Source of the DNA: Afipia sp.
Lineage (GTDB): Bacteria; Pseudomonadota; Alphaproteobacteria; Rhizobiales; Xanthobacteraceae
Length of the DNA: 51,991 bases
Direction of reading: 5' to 3'
Assembly (NCBI GenBank): GCA_017474385.1
Contig: JAFVHU010000052.1
Location: 1 to 51,991 of the forward strand
This document shows, piece by piece, positions 8,707 to 15,649 of the stretch (its first letter is position 1; every line of letters begins with the position of its first letter). A program made the position numbers and the translations under genes. Below the pieces are notes generated by a model. It worked only from the letters and a program-made list of their open reading frames with translations, was not told where the DNA came from and did not search any database.

Positions 8707-8922
8707 TTACGCTCGCCAGAAGGGCTTGTTGGCCTCGTAGGCGAAGTCGCTCCAGCTCGCGCCGACATCGTGAAAGTCCTTGTCGGTGAGGCGGGCCAGT
8801 TCGGCCCGGCGCTTGGAGCGCTCGCTCCAGGTGTGCAGCAGATCGGAGATCGCAGCCGCAACCGGGTGGCGAAGGGTCGAGTGATGATGATTTGTCATCA
8901 AGTTGGTGGTGTAAGCAGACAT
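8707..8922 (-). CDS. DUF1127 small protein
   Basis: A 71-residue basic protein. The C-terminal half (ERSKRRAELARLTDKDFHDVG, then SWSDFAYEANKPFW) is the DUF1127 (YjiS-like) signature; such alphaproteobacterial peptides have been linked to RNA turnover and to phosphate/carbon regulation. The start at 8922 is set by AGGAGG six bases upstream; a longer frame to 8982 would run through that ribosome site. It is divergent from the LysR gene at 9035 and ends with its own terminator, so it is a monocistronic unit possibly controlled by that regulator. Confidence 0.87.
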   Translation of the reverse strand: MSAYTTNLMTNHHHSTLRHPVAAAISDLLHTWSERSKRRAELARLTDKDFHDVGASWSDFAYEANKPFWRA

Positions 8923-8975
8923 GGTAGCCTCCTGAAACAAATTTGATAGTGCGAATATCTGCTCGCGAACCCCCA

Positions 8976-9019
8976 TTGACAAACGATAGCTTGTCCCCTG
9001 TAATATGAGATAATATCAT
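8976..9019 (+). promoter_or_regulatory. Promoter and dyad operator of the LysR gene
   Basis: TTGACA (8976-8981), 17 bases, then TGTAAT (8999-9004) is a sigma-70-like promoter facing the LysR gene. It overlaps the intergenic space shared with the divergent DUF1127 gene. Next to the -10 lies ATGA-N7-TCAT (9005-9019), which contains the T-N11-A spacing of LysR operators. Auto-regulation is inferred from position and symmetry only. Confidence 0.5.
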
Positions 9020-9034
9020 GCATTAGAGGGGCCG

Positions 9035-9919
9035 ATGACCGCCAGATTGCCCTCGCTCAACGGTTTGCGCGCATTCGAGGCCGCCGCACGGCACCTCAGT
9101 TTCACCCACGCCGCGCAGGAACTGAACGTCACCCAGACCGCCATCAGCCACCAGATCCGGCGGCTGGAGGAAGAACTCGGCATCCGGCTGTTCATCCGGC
9201 AGAGCCGCTCGCTGGCGCTGACGCCGCAGGCCGCCGAATATCTGCCGGGCATCCGCGCCGCATTTCAGGACTTGCGCACCGCCACCGACCGCCTGCTGCG
9301 AAAGGGTGACGATCGCGTGCTGACGATCAGCACCCTGACATCGCTCGCGGTGAAATGGCTGCTGCCGAGATTGTCGTCCTTTCAGGAACAGCATCCGGAG
9401 ATCGATGTGCGGATCACCACCTCGACCGAGCTGGTGGATTTCCGCACCAGCAATGTCGACGCAGCGATCCGCTACGGACAAGGACGATGGCCGGGATTGG
9501 ATGCCGAGTGGCTGATGGCCGAACATCTCTTTCCGGTTTGCAGCCCGAAGCTGCTGACGGGCGAGCGCGCGCTCAAGCGGCCGGAAGATCTGGAACACGC
9601 CACGCTGCTGCATACGTCCAGCACTATCGACGACTGGCGCCTTTGGCTCACGGCCGCAGGCCTGCCTGCTCACCTGTCGCAAAACCGCGGGCTGACATTC
9701 GATCTGGCCTTTATGACCATTCAGGCCGCCATCGATGGTCTTGGCGTCGCCATGGGCCATACCGCCTATGTCGCGGACGACGTCGCGAACGGACGTCTGG
9801 TGGTGCCGTTCAATGTCTCGATGCCGTCGGCGGGCTACTACTTCGTCACGCCGCAAGACAGGCCGGTGGCATCGAAATTAAACCTGTTTCGCGAATGGCT
9901 GAGAACGGCGGCGAAGTAA
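9035..9919 (+). CDS. LysR-family transcriptional regulator (GcvA-like)
   Basis: A 294-residue LysR regulator. The winged HTH at residues 1-65 (LNGLRAFEAAARHLSFTHAA, QTAISHQIRRLEEELG) is the GcvA/AmpR-type N-terminus, and the effector domain follows at about 90-290 (STLTSLAVKWLLPRL, DAAIRYGQGRW, VCSPKLL, GLGVAMGHTAYV). It is divergently transcribed from the DUF1127 gene. The effector is unknown. It ends 117 bases before the sigma-54 promoter of the FNT transporter, but nothing shows that it controls nitrate genes. Confidence 0.9.
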   Translation: MTARLPSLNGLRAFEAAARHLSFTHAAQELNVTQTAISHQIRRLEEELGIRLFIRQSRSLALTPQAAEYLPGIRAAFQDLRTATDRLLRKGDDRVLTISTLTSLAVKWLLPRLSSFQEQHPEIDVRITTSTELVDFRTSNVDAAIRYGQGRWPGLDAEWLMAEHLFPVCSPKLLTGERALKRPEDLEHATLLHTSSTIDDWRLWLTAAGLPAHLSQNRGLTFDLAFMTIQAAIDGLGVAMGHTAYVADDVANGRLVVPFNVSMPSAGYYFVTPQDRPVASKLNLFREWLRTAAK

Positions 9920-9920
9920 C

Positions 9921-9945
9921 AGCATGCCCACGATATGGGCATGCT
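9921..9945 (+). terminator. Hairpin directly after the LysR stop
   Basis: Perfect 10-bp stem AGCATGCCCA / TGGGCATGCT with loop CGATA, starting two bases after the LysR stop codon. There is no T run, so it may be an RNA 3'-end stabiliser or a weak terminator. Confidence 0.5.
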
Positions 9946-10035
9946 GCATAGACTCGCATCACCACGCAGATAAAGCCGGCGAGAATTTTCGCCCGGAACT
10001 CCAAAAAACATTGCCCGATCAAAGCCGACCGCTGT

Positions 10036-10051
10036 TGGCACGACGATTGCT
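10036..10051 (+). promoter_or_regulatory. Sigma-54 promoter for the FNT transporter
   Basis: TGGCACG-ACGA-TTGCT matches the sigma-54 -24/-12 consensus (TGGCACGNNNNTTGCW) at every fixed position. The expected transcript start is near 10062, giving a leader of about 340 nt before the transporter start codon. Sigma-54 with NtrC is the usual nitrogen-limitation control in this group; I did not find a clear NtrC box upstream. Confidence 0.8.
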
Positions 10052-10061
10052 CCACCCGAAG

Positions 10062-10399
10062 CACAGTCAATGACGACTGCGGTCCGATAGGAGCTCGGCG
10101 CATTCGTCACGATGCCTGACTTACGCATGCGCGTTCCTGTTTCGGCCGACCCTCATTGGCAAACAGGACACAATGAATCAGACGGCACGAGCGCGCGGAC
10201 GAAAGCTCCCGATACGCGACATCAATGACGGCAAACAGGTGCGCTACGCGCGCAGCCTGCGCTGCTGCCGAGTCGCGCGCGACGGCCATCATTCCAAATC
10301 CAGCCCGCGCGATCGACATCATGCGGCCGAGATAACGCCCGCGATCCATGAAGGACGCCGGGCGTTTTTGATTTTTACTGCGAACAAAGAGGATCTGTG
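10062..10399 (+). promoter_or_regulatory. Long 5' leader of the FNT gene, probable attenuator
   Basis: This stretch lies between the sigma-54 promoter and the FNT gene and ends in a strong terminator at 10334-10376. It holds several possible hairpins, for example TCCTGTTT / AAACAGGA at 10135-10168 and the palindrome GTCGCGCGCGAC near 10272. A leader that ends in a terminator just before a nitrate/nitrite gene is the arrangement of NasT/NasR (ANTAR) antitermination. I could not identify the two ANTAR hexaloop hairpins by eye, and no nasS/nasT lies in the window. Confidence 0.55.
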
Positions 10400-10400
10400 A
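10173..10400 (+). CDS. Possible leader ORF overlapping the attenuator
   Basis: A 75-codon ORF starts at ATG 10173, with AGGA four bases upstream. It runs through the terminator and stops in TGATG, so its stop overlaps the ATG of the FNT gene. It is rich in Arg and His and resembles no family I know. It may be chance in GC-rich DNA, or a translated leader whose ribosomes would disrupt the terminator and couple to FNT translation. Confidence 0.25.
   Translation: MNQTARARGRKLPIRDINDGKQVRYARSLRCCRVARDGHHSKSSPRDRHHAAEITPAIHEGRRAFLIFTANKEDL
10334..10376 (+). terminator. Terminator/attenuator just before the FNT gene
   Basis: Stem AACGCCCG with inner CG and TCC blocks around loop ATGAA (about 13 pairs, one bulged base on each side), followed by TTTTTGATTTTT. 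It lies after the sigma-54 promoter and 24 bases before the start codon, with no full gene between. It must therefore act inside the transcript of the transporter rather than end an upstream gene. Confidence 0.8.
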
Positions 10401-11224
10401 TGGCCTATCTCGCGCCTTCGGAATTCGTCACCAAGATGGTGGATGCCGGCGAATCCAAAATCTTCATGTCCACCAGAGACACGGTCATCCGCGCCTATAT
10501 GGCGGGTGCTATTTTGGCGCTGGCGGCATGGTTCGCCGTCACGATCACGGTGAACACCGGCCAGCCGCTGGTCGGAGCGCTGCTGTTTCCGGTCGGATTC
10601 TGCATTCTGTATCTGCTCGGATTCGACCTGTTGACCGGCGTGTTCGTGCTCGTTCCACTTGCGCTGATCGACAAGCGGCCGGGTGTGACGCTGGCCGGCG
10701 TTTTCAGAAACTGGGGTCTGGTGTTTGTCGGCAACTTCGCCGGAGCCTTCACGGTGGCCTTTCTGATGGCATTCGTGACGACCTTCGGCTTCTCACAAGA
10801 GCCCGACAAGGTCGGCGCCGCTATCGGCCACGCCGGCGAGGCCCGAACGCTGGGTTATGCGGCGCACGGCGCAGCCGGCATGGCGACATTGTTCTTCCGC
10901 GGCATGCTGTGCAACTGGATGGTCTCGACCGGGGTCGTCGGCGCCATGATCTCGACGACGGTGCCCGGCAAGGTGATTGCGATGTGGATGCCGATCCTGG
11001 TGTTCTTCTACATGGTCTTTGAGCATTCCGTGGTGAACATGTTCCTGTTTCCATCGGGGCTGCTTCTGGGCGCGAAGTTTTCGTTCCTGGACTATCTCAT
11101 CTGGAACGAGATCCCGACCGTGATTGGCAATCTTGTCGGCGGCCTCGCGTTCACAGGCCTGACCCTCTACGCCACCCATGTCAGGACGGCGCCGAAGCGC
11201 GCGGCGGTTCGCGCGGTCTCCTGA
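10400..11224 (+). CDS. Formate/nitrite transporter (FNT) family protein
   Basis: A 274-residue inner-membrane channel of the FNT family (FocA/NirC fold, pentamer, six TM helices). Conserved FNT blocks are visible: GRxxCNWMV-type segment RGMLCNWMVSTGVVGA, EHSVVNMF, and the late WNEIPTVIGNLVGG. In this locus nitrite uptake or export is the likely role, supplying NirBD. ATG 10400 has AGAGGA six bases upstream. The gene sits behind a sigma-54 promoter and an attenuator and is closed by a terminator at 11238-11272. Confidence 0.9.
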   Translation: MAYLAPSEFVTKMVDAGESKIFMSTRDTVIRAYMAGAILALAAWFAVTITVNTGQPLVGALLFPVGFCILYLLGFDLLTGVFVLVPLALIDKRPGVTLAGVFRNWGLVFVGNFAGAFTVAFLMAFVTTFGFSQEPDKVGAAIGHAGEARTLGYAAHGAAGMATLFFRGMLCNWMVSTGVVGAMISTTVPGKVIAMWMPILVFFYMVFEHSVVNMFLFPSGLLLGAKFSFLDYLIWNEIPTVIGNLVGGLAFTGLTLYATHVRTAPKRAAVRAVS

Positions 11225-11237
11225 TCCCACTTGCAGG

Positions 11238-11272
11238 AAGGAGCCCCGGCCGACAAGTTGGGGCTCCTTTTT
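11238..11272 (+). terminator. Terminator between FNT and the kinase gene
   Basis: Perfect 10-bp stem AAGGAGCCCC / GGGGCTCCTT with a 12-base loop, running into TTTTT. The phosphatase-kinase gene starts only 12 bases later. That gene is therefore expressed by read-through or from a promoter I cannot see. Confidence 0.85.
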
Positions 11273-11283
11273 CGGCAACATCA

Positions 11284-13020
11284 ATGTCGCGTGAATTGCA
11301 GATATCGGTCGGACAGCATTCTGATAAGGGTCGCAAGGAGACCAATCAGGATTTTTACGGCGTTCTGATTCCGGCCGAGCCGCTGTTGAGCGTGAAAGGC
11401 ATTGCCATTGCTTTGGCGGATGGCATCAGCAGCAGCACGGTCAGTTCGGTCGCGAGCGAATCCACCGTCAAAAGCTTCCTGACGGACTATTACTGCACAT
11501 CGGAATCATGGTCGGTCAAAACGTCGGCGCAGCGCGTCGTGGCGGCGACGAATTCATGGCTGCATTCGGAAACGCGGCGAAGCCAGTACCGTTACGACAA
11601 GGACAAGGGCTACGTCTGCACCCTGAGCGCAATGGTCATCAAATCCACCACCGCGCACATCTTCCACGTGGGCGACTCGCGGATCTACCGACTCGCCGGC
11701 AACACCCTCGAGCAACTCACCAACGATCATCGCGTCGTCATCTCGTCGGAACAGAATTATCTCAGCCGCGCGCTGGGAATCAATCCGCAAATCGAAATCG
11801 ACTATCAGGCGCTGCCGATCGAAAAGGGCGATGTGTTCCTGCTCGCAACCGACGGCGCCTATGAGCATGTCGGCGACCGCTTCATCGCGAAAGCCATTCA
11901 CGACAACGCCGATGATCTGGACCGGGCCGCGAAACTGGTTGTCGAGCAGGCCTATCTGAAAGGCAGCACCGACAACCTGACCGTCCAGATCGTGCGCATC
12001 GATCAGTTGCCGCACGGCGAAGCCAACGAGGCGTTCGGGCAGACCACTGAGCTGCCGCCGCCTCCGCTTCTGGATGCGCGGATGGTTTTCGACGGCTACC
12101 GGATCGTCCGGCAAATTCATGCCAGCAGCCGAAGCCACATCTATCTGGCGGTCGATACCGAAACCGATGAACTGGTTGCCATCAAGATTCCGTCAATCGA
12201 TCTGCGCGGCGATCCGGCCTATCTGAAACGCTTCATGATGGAGGAGTGGATCTCCCGGCGCATCGACAGTCCCCATGTGCTGAAGCCCTGCCTGCAATCC
12301 CGAAAGCGCAACTTTCTCTATGTCGTCACCGAGTTCATCGACGGCCAGACCCTGACCCAGTGGATGATCGACAATCCAAGACCGGATCTGGAAACGGTAC
12401 GCGGCATCGTGGAGCAGATCGCCAAGGGCCTGCGCGCCTTCCACCGGATGGAGATGCTGCATCAGGATGTCAGGCCGGACAATATCATGATCGACAAAAC
12501 CGGAACGGTGAAGATCATCGATTTCGGTTCGACCAAAGTCACCGGCGTCGTCGAGGCGACCCCGTCCATCGACGCTAACATCCTCGGCACCGTGCAATAC
12601 ACCGCGCCGGAATATTTCCAGGGCGACAGCGGTTCGCCGCGCTCCGACATGTTCTCGCTCGGCGTCATCACCTATCAGATGCTGACGGGAAAATTGCCCT
12701 ATGGTGCGCAGATCGCAAAAGCGCGAACGAAATCAGACTACAGAAAGTTGAAGTACAACTCCGCGCCCGACGACAGCCGCGGCATCCCACTCTGGATCGA
12801 CGAGACACTGAAGCGCGCCGTGCATCCGGACCCGCTCAAGCGCTACGAGGCGTTATCGGAATACGTTTTCGATCTTCGCCATCCCAACGCGCGCTATCTG
12901 AACGCATCTCCCACGCCGCTGATCGAGCGCGATCCCCTGCTGTTCTGGAAAGGCCTGTCGGCGATTCTGGCGGTCATCATTGTCGTGCTGCTGGCGATCC
13001 AGCACGGGGTGCATCGCTAG
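11284..13020 (+). CDS. PP2C phosphatase-Ser/Thr kinase fusion, membrane anchored
   Basis: A 578-residue hybrid. Residues 1-240 are a PP2C phosphatase (NQDFYGV, ALADGIS, HVGDSRIYRL, LLATDGAYEH, GSTDNLTV). Residues 265-535 are a Hanks-type kinase with VAIK (Lys301), HQDVRPDN (Asp395), DFG (Asp413) and APE. A C-terminal TM (about 556-573) anchors it facing the cytosol. Odd points: the catalytic-loop Lys is Arg397, and the PP2C ADGxGG motif reads ADGISS. A second protein of the same plan lies at 23060-24763; catalytic residues are nearly at the same positions. Fusions of this kind are known next to nitrate transporter genes, but I know of no defined substrate. It has no clear ribosome site and starts 12 bases after a terminator. 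Confidence 0.9.
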   Translation: MSRELQISVGQHSDKGRKETNQDFYGVLIPAEPLLSVKGIAIALADGISSSTVSSVASESTVKSFLTDYYCTSESWSVKTSAQRVVAATNSWLHSETRRSQYRYDKDKGYVCTLSAMVIKSTTAHIFHVGDSRIYRLAGNTLEQLTNDHRVVISSEQNYLSRALGINPQIEIDYQALPIEKGDVFLLATDGAYEHVGDRFIAKAIHDNADDLDRAAKLVVEQAYLKGSTDNLTVQIVRIDQLPHGEANEAFGQTTELPPPPLLDARMVFDGYRIVRQIHASSRSHIYLAVDTETDELVAIKIPSIDLRGDPAYLKRFMMEEWISRRIDSPHVLKPCLQSRKRNFLYVVTEFIDGQTLTQWMIDNPRPDLETVRGIVEQIAKGLRAFHRMEMLHQDVRPDNIMIDKTGTVKIIDFGSTKVTGVVEATPSIDANILGTVQYTAPEYFQGDSGSPRSDMFSLGVITYQMLTGKLPYGAQIAKARTKSDYRKLKYNSAPDDSRGIPLWIDETLKRAVHPDPLKRYEALSEYVFDLRHPNARYLNASPTPLIERDPLLFWKGLSAILAVIIVVLLAIQHGVHR

Positions 13021-13065
13021 CGGCTGATACCGCAACGCTGGCGGCGCGGACGGCAAGGTCGTGAA

Positions 13066-13131
13066 AATGGAGCGCCATTCAGAACAACCCGCGAACTTTT
13101 ACACCCTTGAATTTGCTACATAATTACAAAG
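13066..13131 (+). repeat. Locus-specific repeat, copy 1
   Basis: AATGGAGCGCCATT (a 14-base palindrome with one mismatch), then CAGAACAACCCGCGAACT and an AT-rich tail containing TTGAATTT and TACATAATTA. It aligns over about 65 bases with copies at 15436 and 24826, all in the same orientation. It lies 45 bases after the first kinase gene and 125 bases before nfeD, so it could carry the promoter of nfeD-slipin. Confidence 0.8.
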
Positions 13132-13256
13132 AGGCTTCTCACCTTCCACAGTCGTCACGTCCGTTTCAGCAGGCGAGCGCCGGCTCGCTTCAATCCCGGC
13201 CACATTGAGATTCGACAAGGATATCCCCATATCATTTTCGTAAGGGAGTCCTTGCT

Positions 13257-14657
13257 GTGCAGACCGTACAGGCGACTCTTGCTGCGGCAATTGCAGCCGC
13301 CGCTTTGGTTTTCTCTCCCCTTCCCGCCTCGACGGAAGAGAGCGGCAAACTTGTGCTGACGATCGCGATCGATGGAGCGATCGGACCGGCGACCACCGGG
13401 TATGTGAAGGACGCTTTGGCCAAGGCACACGAACGACACGCAGACGCGGTCATTCTTCGTCTGAATACGCCGGGTGGCCTCGCCAGCAGCATGCGCGAGA
13501 TCATCTCCTATATGCTGGCCTCGCCCGTTCCCGTCATAGGTTATGTTGCTCCGTCCGGAGCCCATGCTGCCAGCGCCGGCACTTATCTCCTCTATGCAAC
13601 GCATATCGCCGCAATGGCGCCGGGCACCAATCTCGGCGCAGCGACGCCTGTGCAAATCGGCAGTCCGGTGCCGGGCCTGCCGGGCATCATCCCCGACAAG
13701 GACAGCAAGGACAAAAAAGACAACGCCCAGCAAACGGAGCCGAAGGATGCAATGACGGCGAAGGCGACGAACGACGCCGTCGCATTTATCCGCAGCCTGG
13801 CCGAGCTGCGAGGACGTAACGCCGATTGGGCCGAGAAAGCCGTCCGCGAGGCAGCCAGTCTTTCCGCAAGCGCCGCGTTGCAAGCGAATGTCATCGATCT
13901 CATCGCGCGCGATCCGGCCGAACTGCTCAAACAAATCGATGGCCGCGTCGTGGAATTGCCCGGTGGCGACAGACGGCATCTGGCGACGAAGGATGCGACG
14001 ATCGAGACGATCGACCCCGGATGGATCTCGCAATTTCTGTCGATTATCACCAACCCCAACGTCGCCTTCATTCTTCTGCTGGTTGGCATCTACGGTCTGA
14101 TTTTTGAATTCATGTCTCCTGGCGCCGTCGCGCCCGGCGTGGTCGGCACGATCTGTCTGCTGCTGGGCCTCTATGCCCTCAACCTGCTGCCGATCAATTA
14201 TGCCGGCCTTGGGCTGATGATGGTGGGGATCGCGCTTCTGACTATCGAGGCCTTCAACCCGACCGTGGTTCTCGGCCTCGGCGGAGCCATCGCCTTCGTC
14301 CTCGGTGCGCTGATGCTGTTCAGGATCGAAGCGCCCGGATACCGGCTGTCATGGACGTTCGTCGGCATCGTGACGGCGATGTTCATCGGGCTGATTCTCA
14401 TCGTGCTCGGCTCGCTTCGGCGCACCCGCAAAGCTCCAGCACAAGTCGGCGCGCAGGCCATGCGCGGCCTGCCCGCCGAGGTTCTCGACTGGAACGATAT
14501 TGAAGGCCACGTCTTCACGCAGGGTGAGCGCTGGCAAGCCCGCGGCACGGAAGCGTTCAAGCCCGGAGAGATGGTCGAGGTGGCCAGCATAACGGATCTG
14601 ACGCTGATGGTGCGTCGCCGGCCGGCGCTCAACACCGGTGAAGGAGGTGTGCGATGA
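13257..14657 (+). CDS. nfeD: NfeD family membrane-bound serine protease (long form)
   Basis: A 466-residue long-form NfeD. A signal peptide (residues 1-25) precedes a ClpP-fold Ser-Lys protease domain (about 30-230; LNTPGG, catalytic Ser106 in AASAGTY, candidate Lys169), then four or five TM helices (about 265-400) and a C-terminal OB-fold NfeD domain ([20 protein letters not shown]). It acts in the inner membrane with stomatin-like proteins, and the slipin gene overlaps it. Start GTG 13257 has AAGGGAG at a good distance. It is an unusual tenant in a nitrate locus and is bracketed by direct repeats. Confidence 0.9.
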   Translation: MQTVQATLAAAIAAAALVFSPLPASTEESGKLVLTIAIDGAIGPATTGYVKDALAKAHERHADAVILRLNTPGGLASSMREIISYMLASPVPVIGYVAPSGAHAASAGTYLLYATHIAAMAPGTNLGAATPVQIGSPVPGLPGIIPDKDSKDKKDNAQQTEPKDAMTAKATNDAVAFIRSLAELRGRNADWAEKAVREAASLSASAALQANVIDLIARDPAELLKQIDGRVVELPGGDRRHLATKDATIETIDPGWISQFLSIITNPNVAFILLLVGIYGLIFEFMSPGAVAPGVVGTICLLLGLYALNLLPINYAGLGLMMVGIALLTIEAFNPTVVLGLGGAIAFVLGALMLFRIEAPGYRLSWTFVGIVTAMFIGLILIVLGSLRRTRKAPAQVGAQAMRGLPAEVLDWNDIEGHVFTQGERWQARGTEAFKPGEMVEVASITDLTLMVRRRPALNTGEGGVR

Positions 14658-15418
14658 TGCTCGATTACGCAACCTATATGCTGCTCGCGATCATCGTGAT
14701 CGTATTTCTCTCCTCCGCCATTCGCATTCTGCGGGAATACGAGCGCGGTGTCGTCTTCACACTCGGACGCTTCACCGGCGTAAAAGGTCCGGGCCTCATT
14801 ATCCTGATTCCGTTCGTGCAGCAGATGGTGAAGGCCGATCTCAGGGTGATGGTGCAGGAAGTGCCGCCTCAGGACGTAATTTCGCGCGACAATGTCTCGG
14901 TCAAGGTGAACGCCGTTCTCTACTTCCGCATCATCGATCCCGAGCGCGCGATCATCAAGGTCGGAAATTTCATGGCCGCAACCAGCCAGCTCGCGCAGAC
15001 CACGCTGCGCTCGGTACTCGGCAAACACGAACTGGACGAAATGCTTGCCGAGCGGGACAGGCTTAACGCCGACATCCAGGAGACGCTCGATCAGCAAACC
15101 GATGCGTGGGGCATCAAGGTGACCACCATCGAGATCAAGGATGTCGATCTCAATGAAACCATGGTGCGCGCCATCGCCAAGCAGGCCGAAGCGGAGCGGC
15201 TGCGGCGCGCGAAGGTGATCAACGCAATGGGCGAGCAGCAAGCCGCCGAGAAACTTGTCGAGGCTGGCCGGATACTCGCCCAGGAACCGCAGGCGATGCA
15301 GCTGCGTTATTTCGCGGCGCTGCACGACATCGCAGGCGAACGATCCTCGACCGTGGTGTTTCCGCTGCCAATCGATCTGCTCGGCCATCTAACGGAGCGG
15401 CCGGGCGGAGCACGGTGA
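14654..15418 (+). CDS. Slipin (stomatin/prohibitin-like, SPFH) protein
   Basis: A 254-residue SPFH protein. The N-terminal TM ([17 protein letters not shown]) is followed by the band-7 domain ([55 protein letters not shown]) and a helical tail ([24 protein letters not shown]). It forms membrane microdomain oligomers and is the usual substrate or partner of NfeD. The start codon overlaps the nfeD stop (ATGA), with AAGGAGG upstream, so they are translationally coupled. Confidence 0.92.
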   Translation: MMLDYATYMLLAIIVIVFLSSAIRILREYERGVVFTLGRFTGVKGPGLIILIPFVQQMVKADLRVMVQEVPPQDVISRDNVSVKVNAVLYFRIIDPERAIIKVGNFMAATSQLAQTTLRSVLGKHELDEMLAERDRLNADIQETLDQQTDAWGIKVTTIEIKDVDLNETMVRAIAKQAEAERLRRAKVINAMGEQQAAEKLVEAGRILAQEPQAMQLRYFAALHDIAGERSSTVVFPLPIDLLGHLTERPGGAR

Positions 15419-15435
15419 CTTTGGCCGTGCGTGAT

Positions 15436-15505
15436 AATGGCGCGGCATTCAGAATAAAACCGCGAACTCACGAACTCATATGCCATTTAAACTACAATAT
15501 AAATC
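15436..15505 (+). repeat. Locus-specific repeat, copy 2
   Basis: AATGGCGCGGCATT, then CAGAATAAAACCGCGAACT and an AT-rich tail. Same unit as 13066 and 24826. It begins 17 bases after the slipin stop. With copy 1 it brackets nfeD-slipin as direct repeats 2.37 kb apart. The rest of the gap to nasA (to 15649) shows no gene and no clear terminator. Confidence 0.8.
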
Positions 15506-15649
15506 ACGGGATACGTGAGCGCCGCCGACGACGGGCCCGTGCCTTCTTGAGGCTCTTCAATGCCAAAGCGGTGGGTGGTCTGAGCAAATAACTCACCAGG
15601 GCTCATGGACCACTTACATCACTATTCTGCTCTCATGCCGAATGGGAAC

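Noticed and set aside
10062-10333. ANTAR (NasT/NasR) twin hexaloop hairpins
   Set aside because: Several hairpins exist, but I could not find two six-base loops with the required A and G positions, so the ANTAR identity is not claimed.
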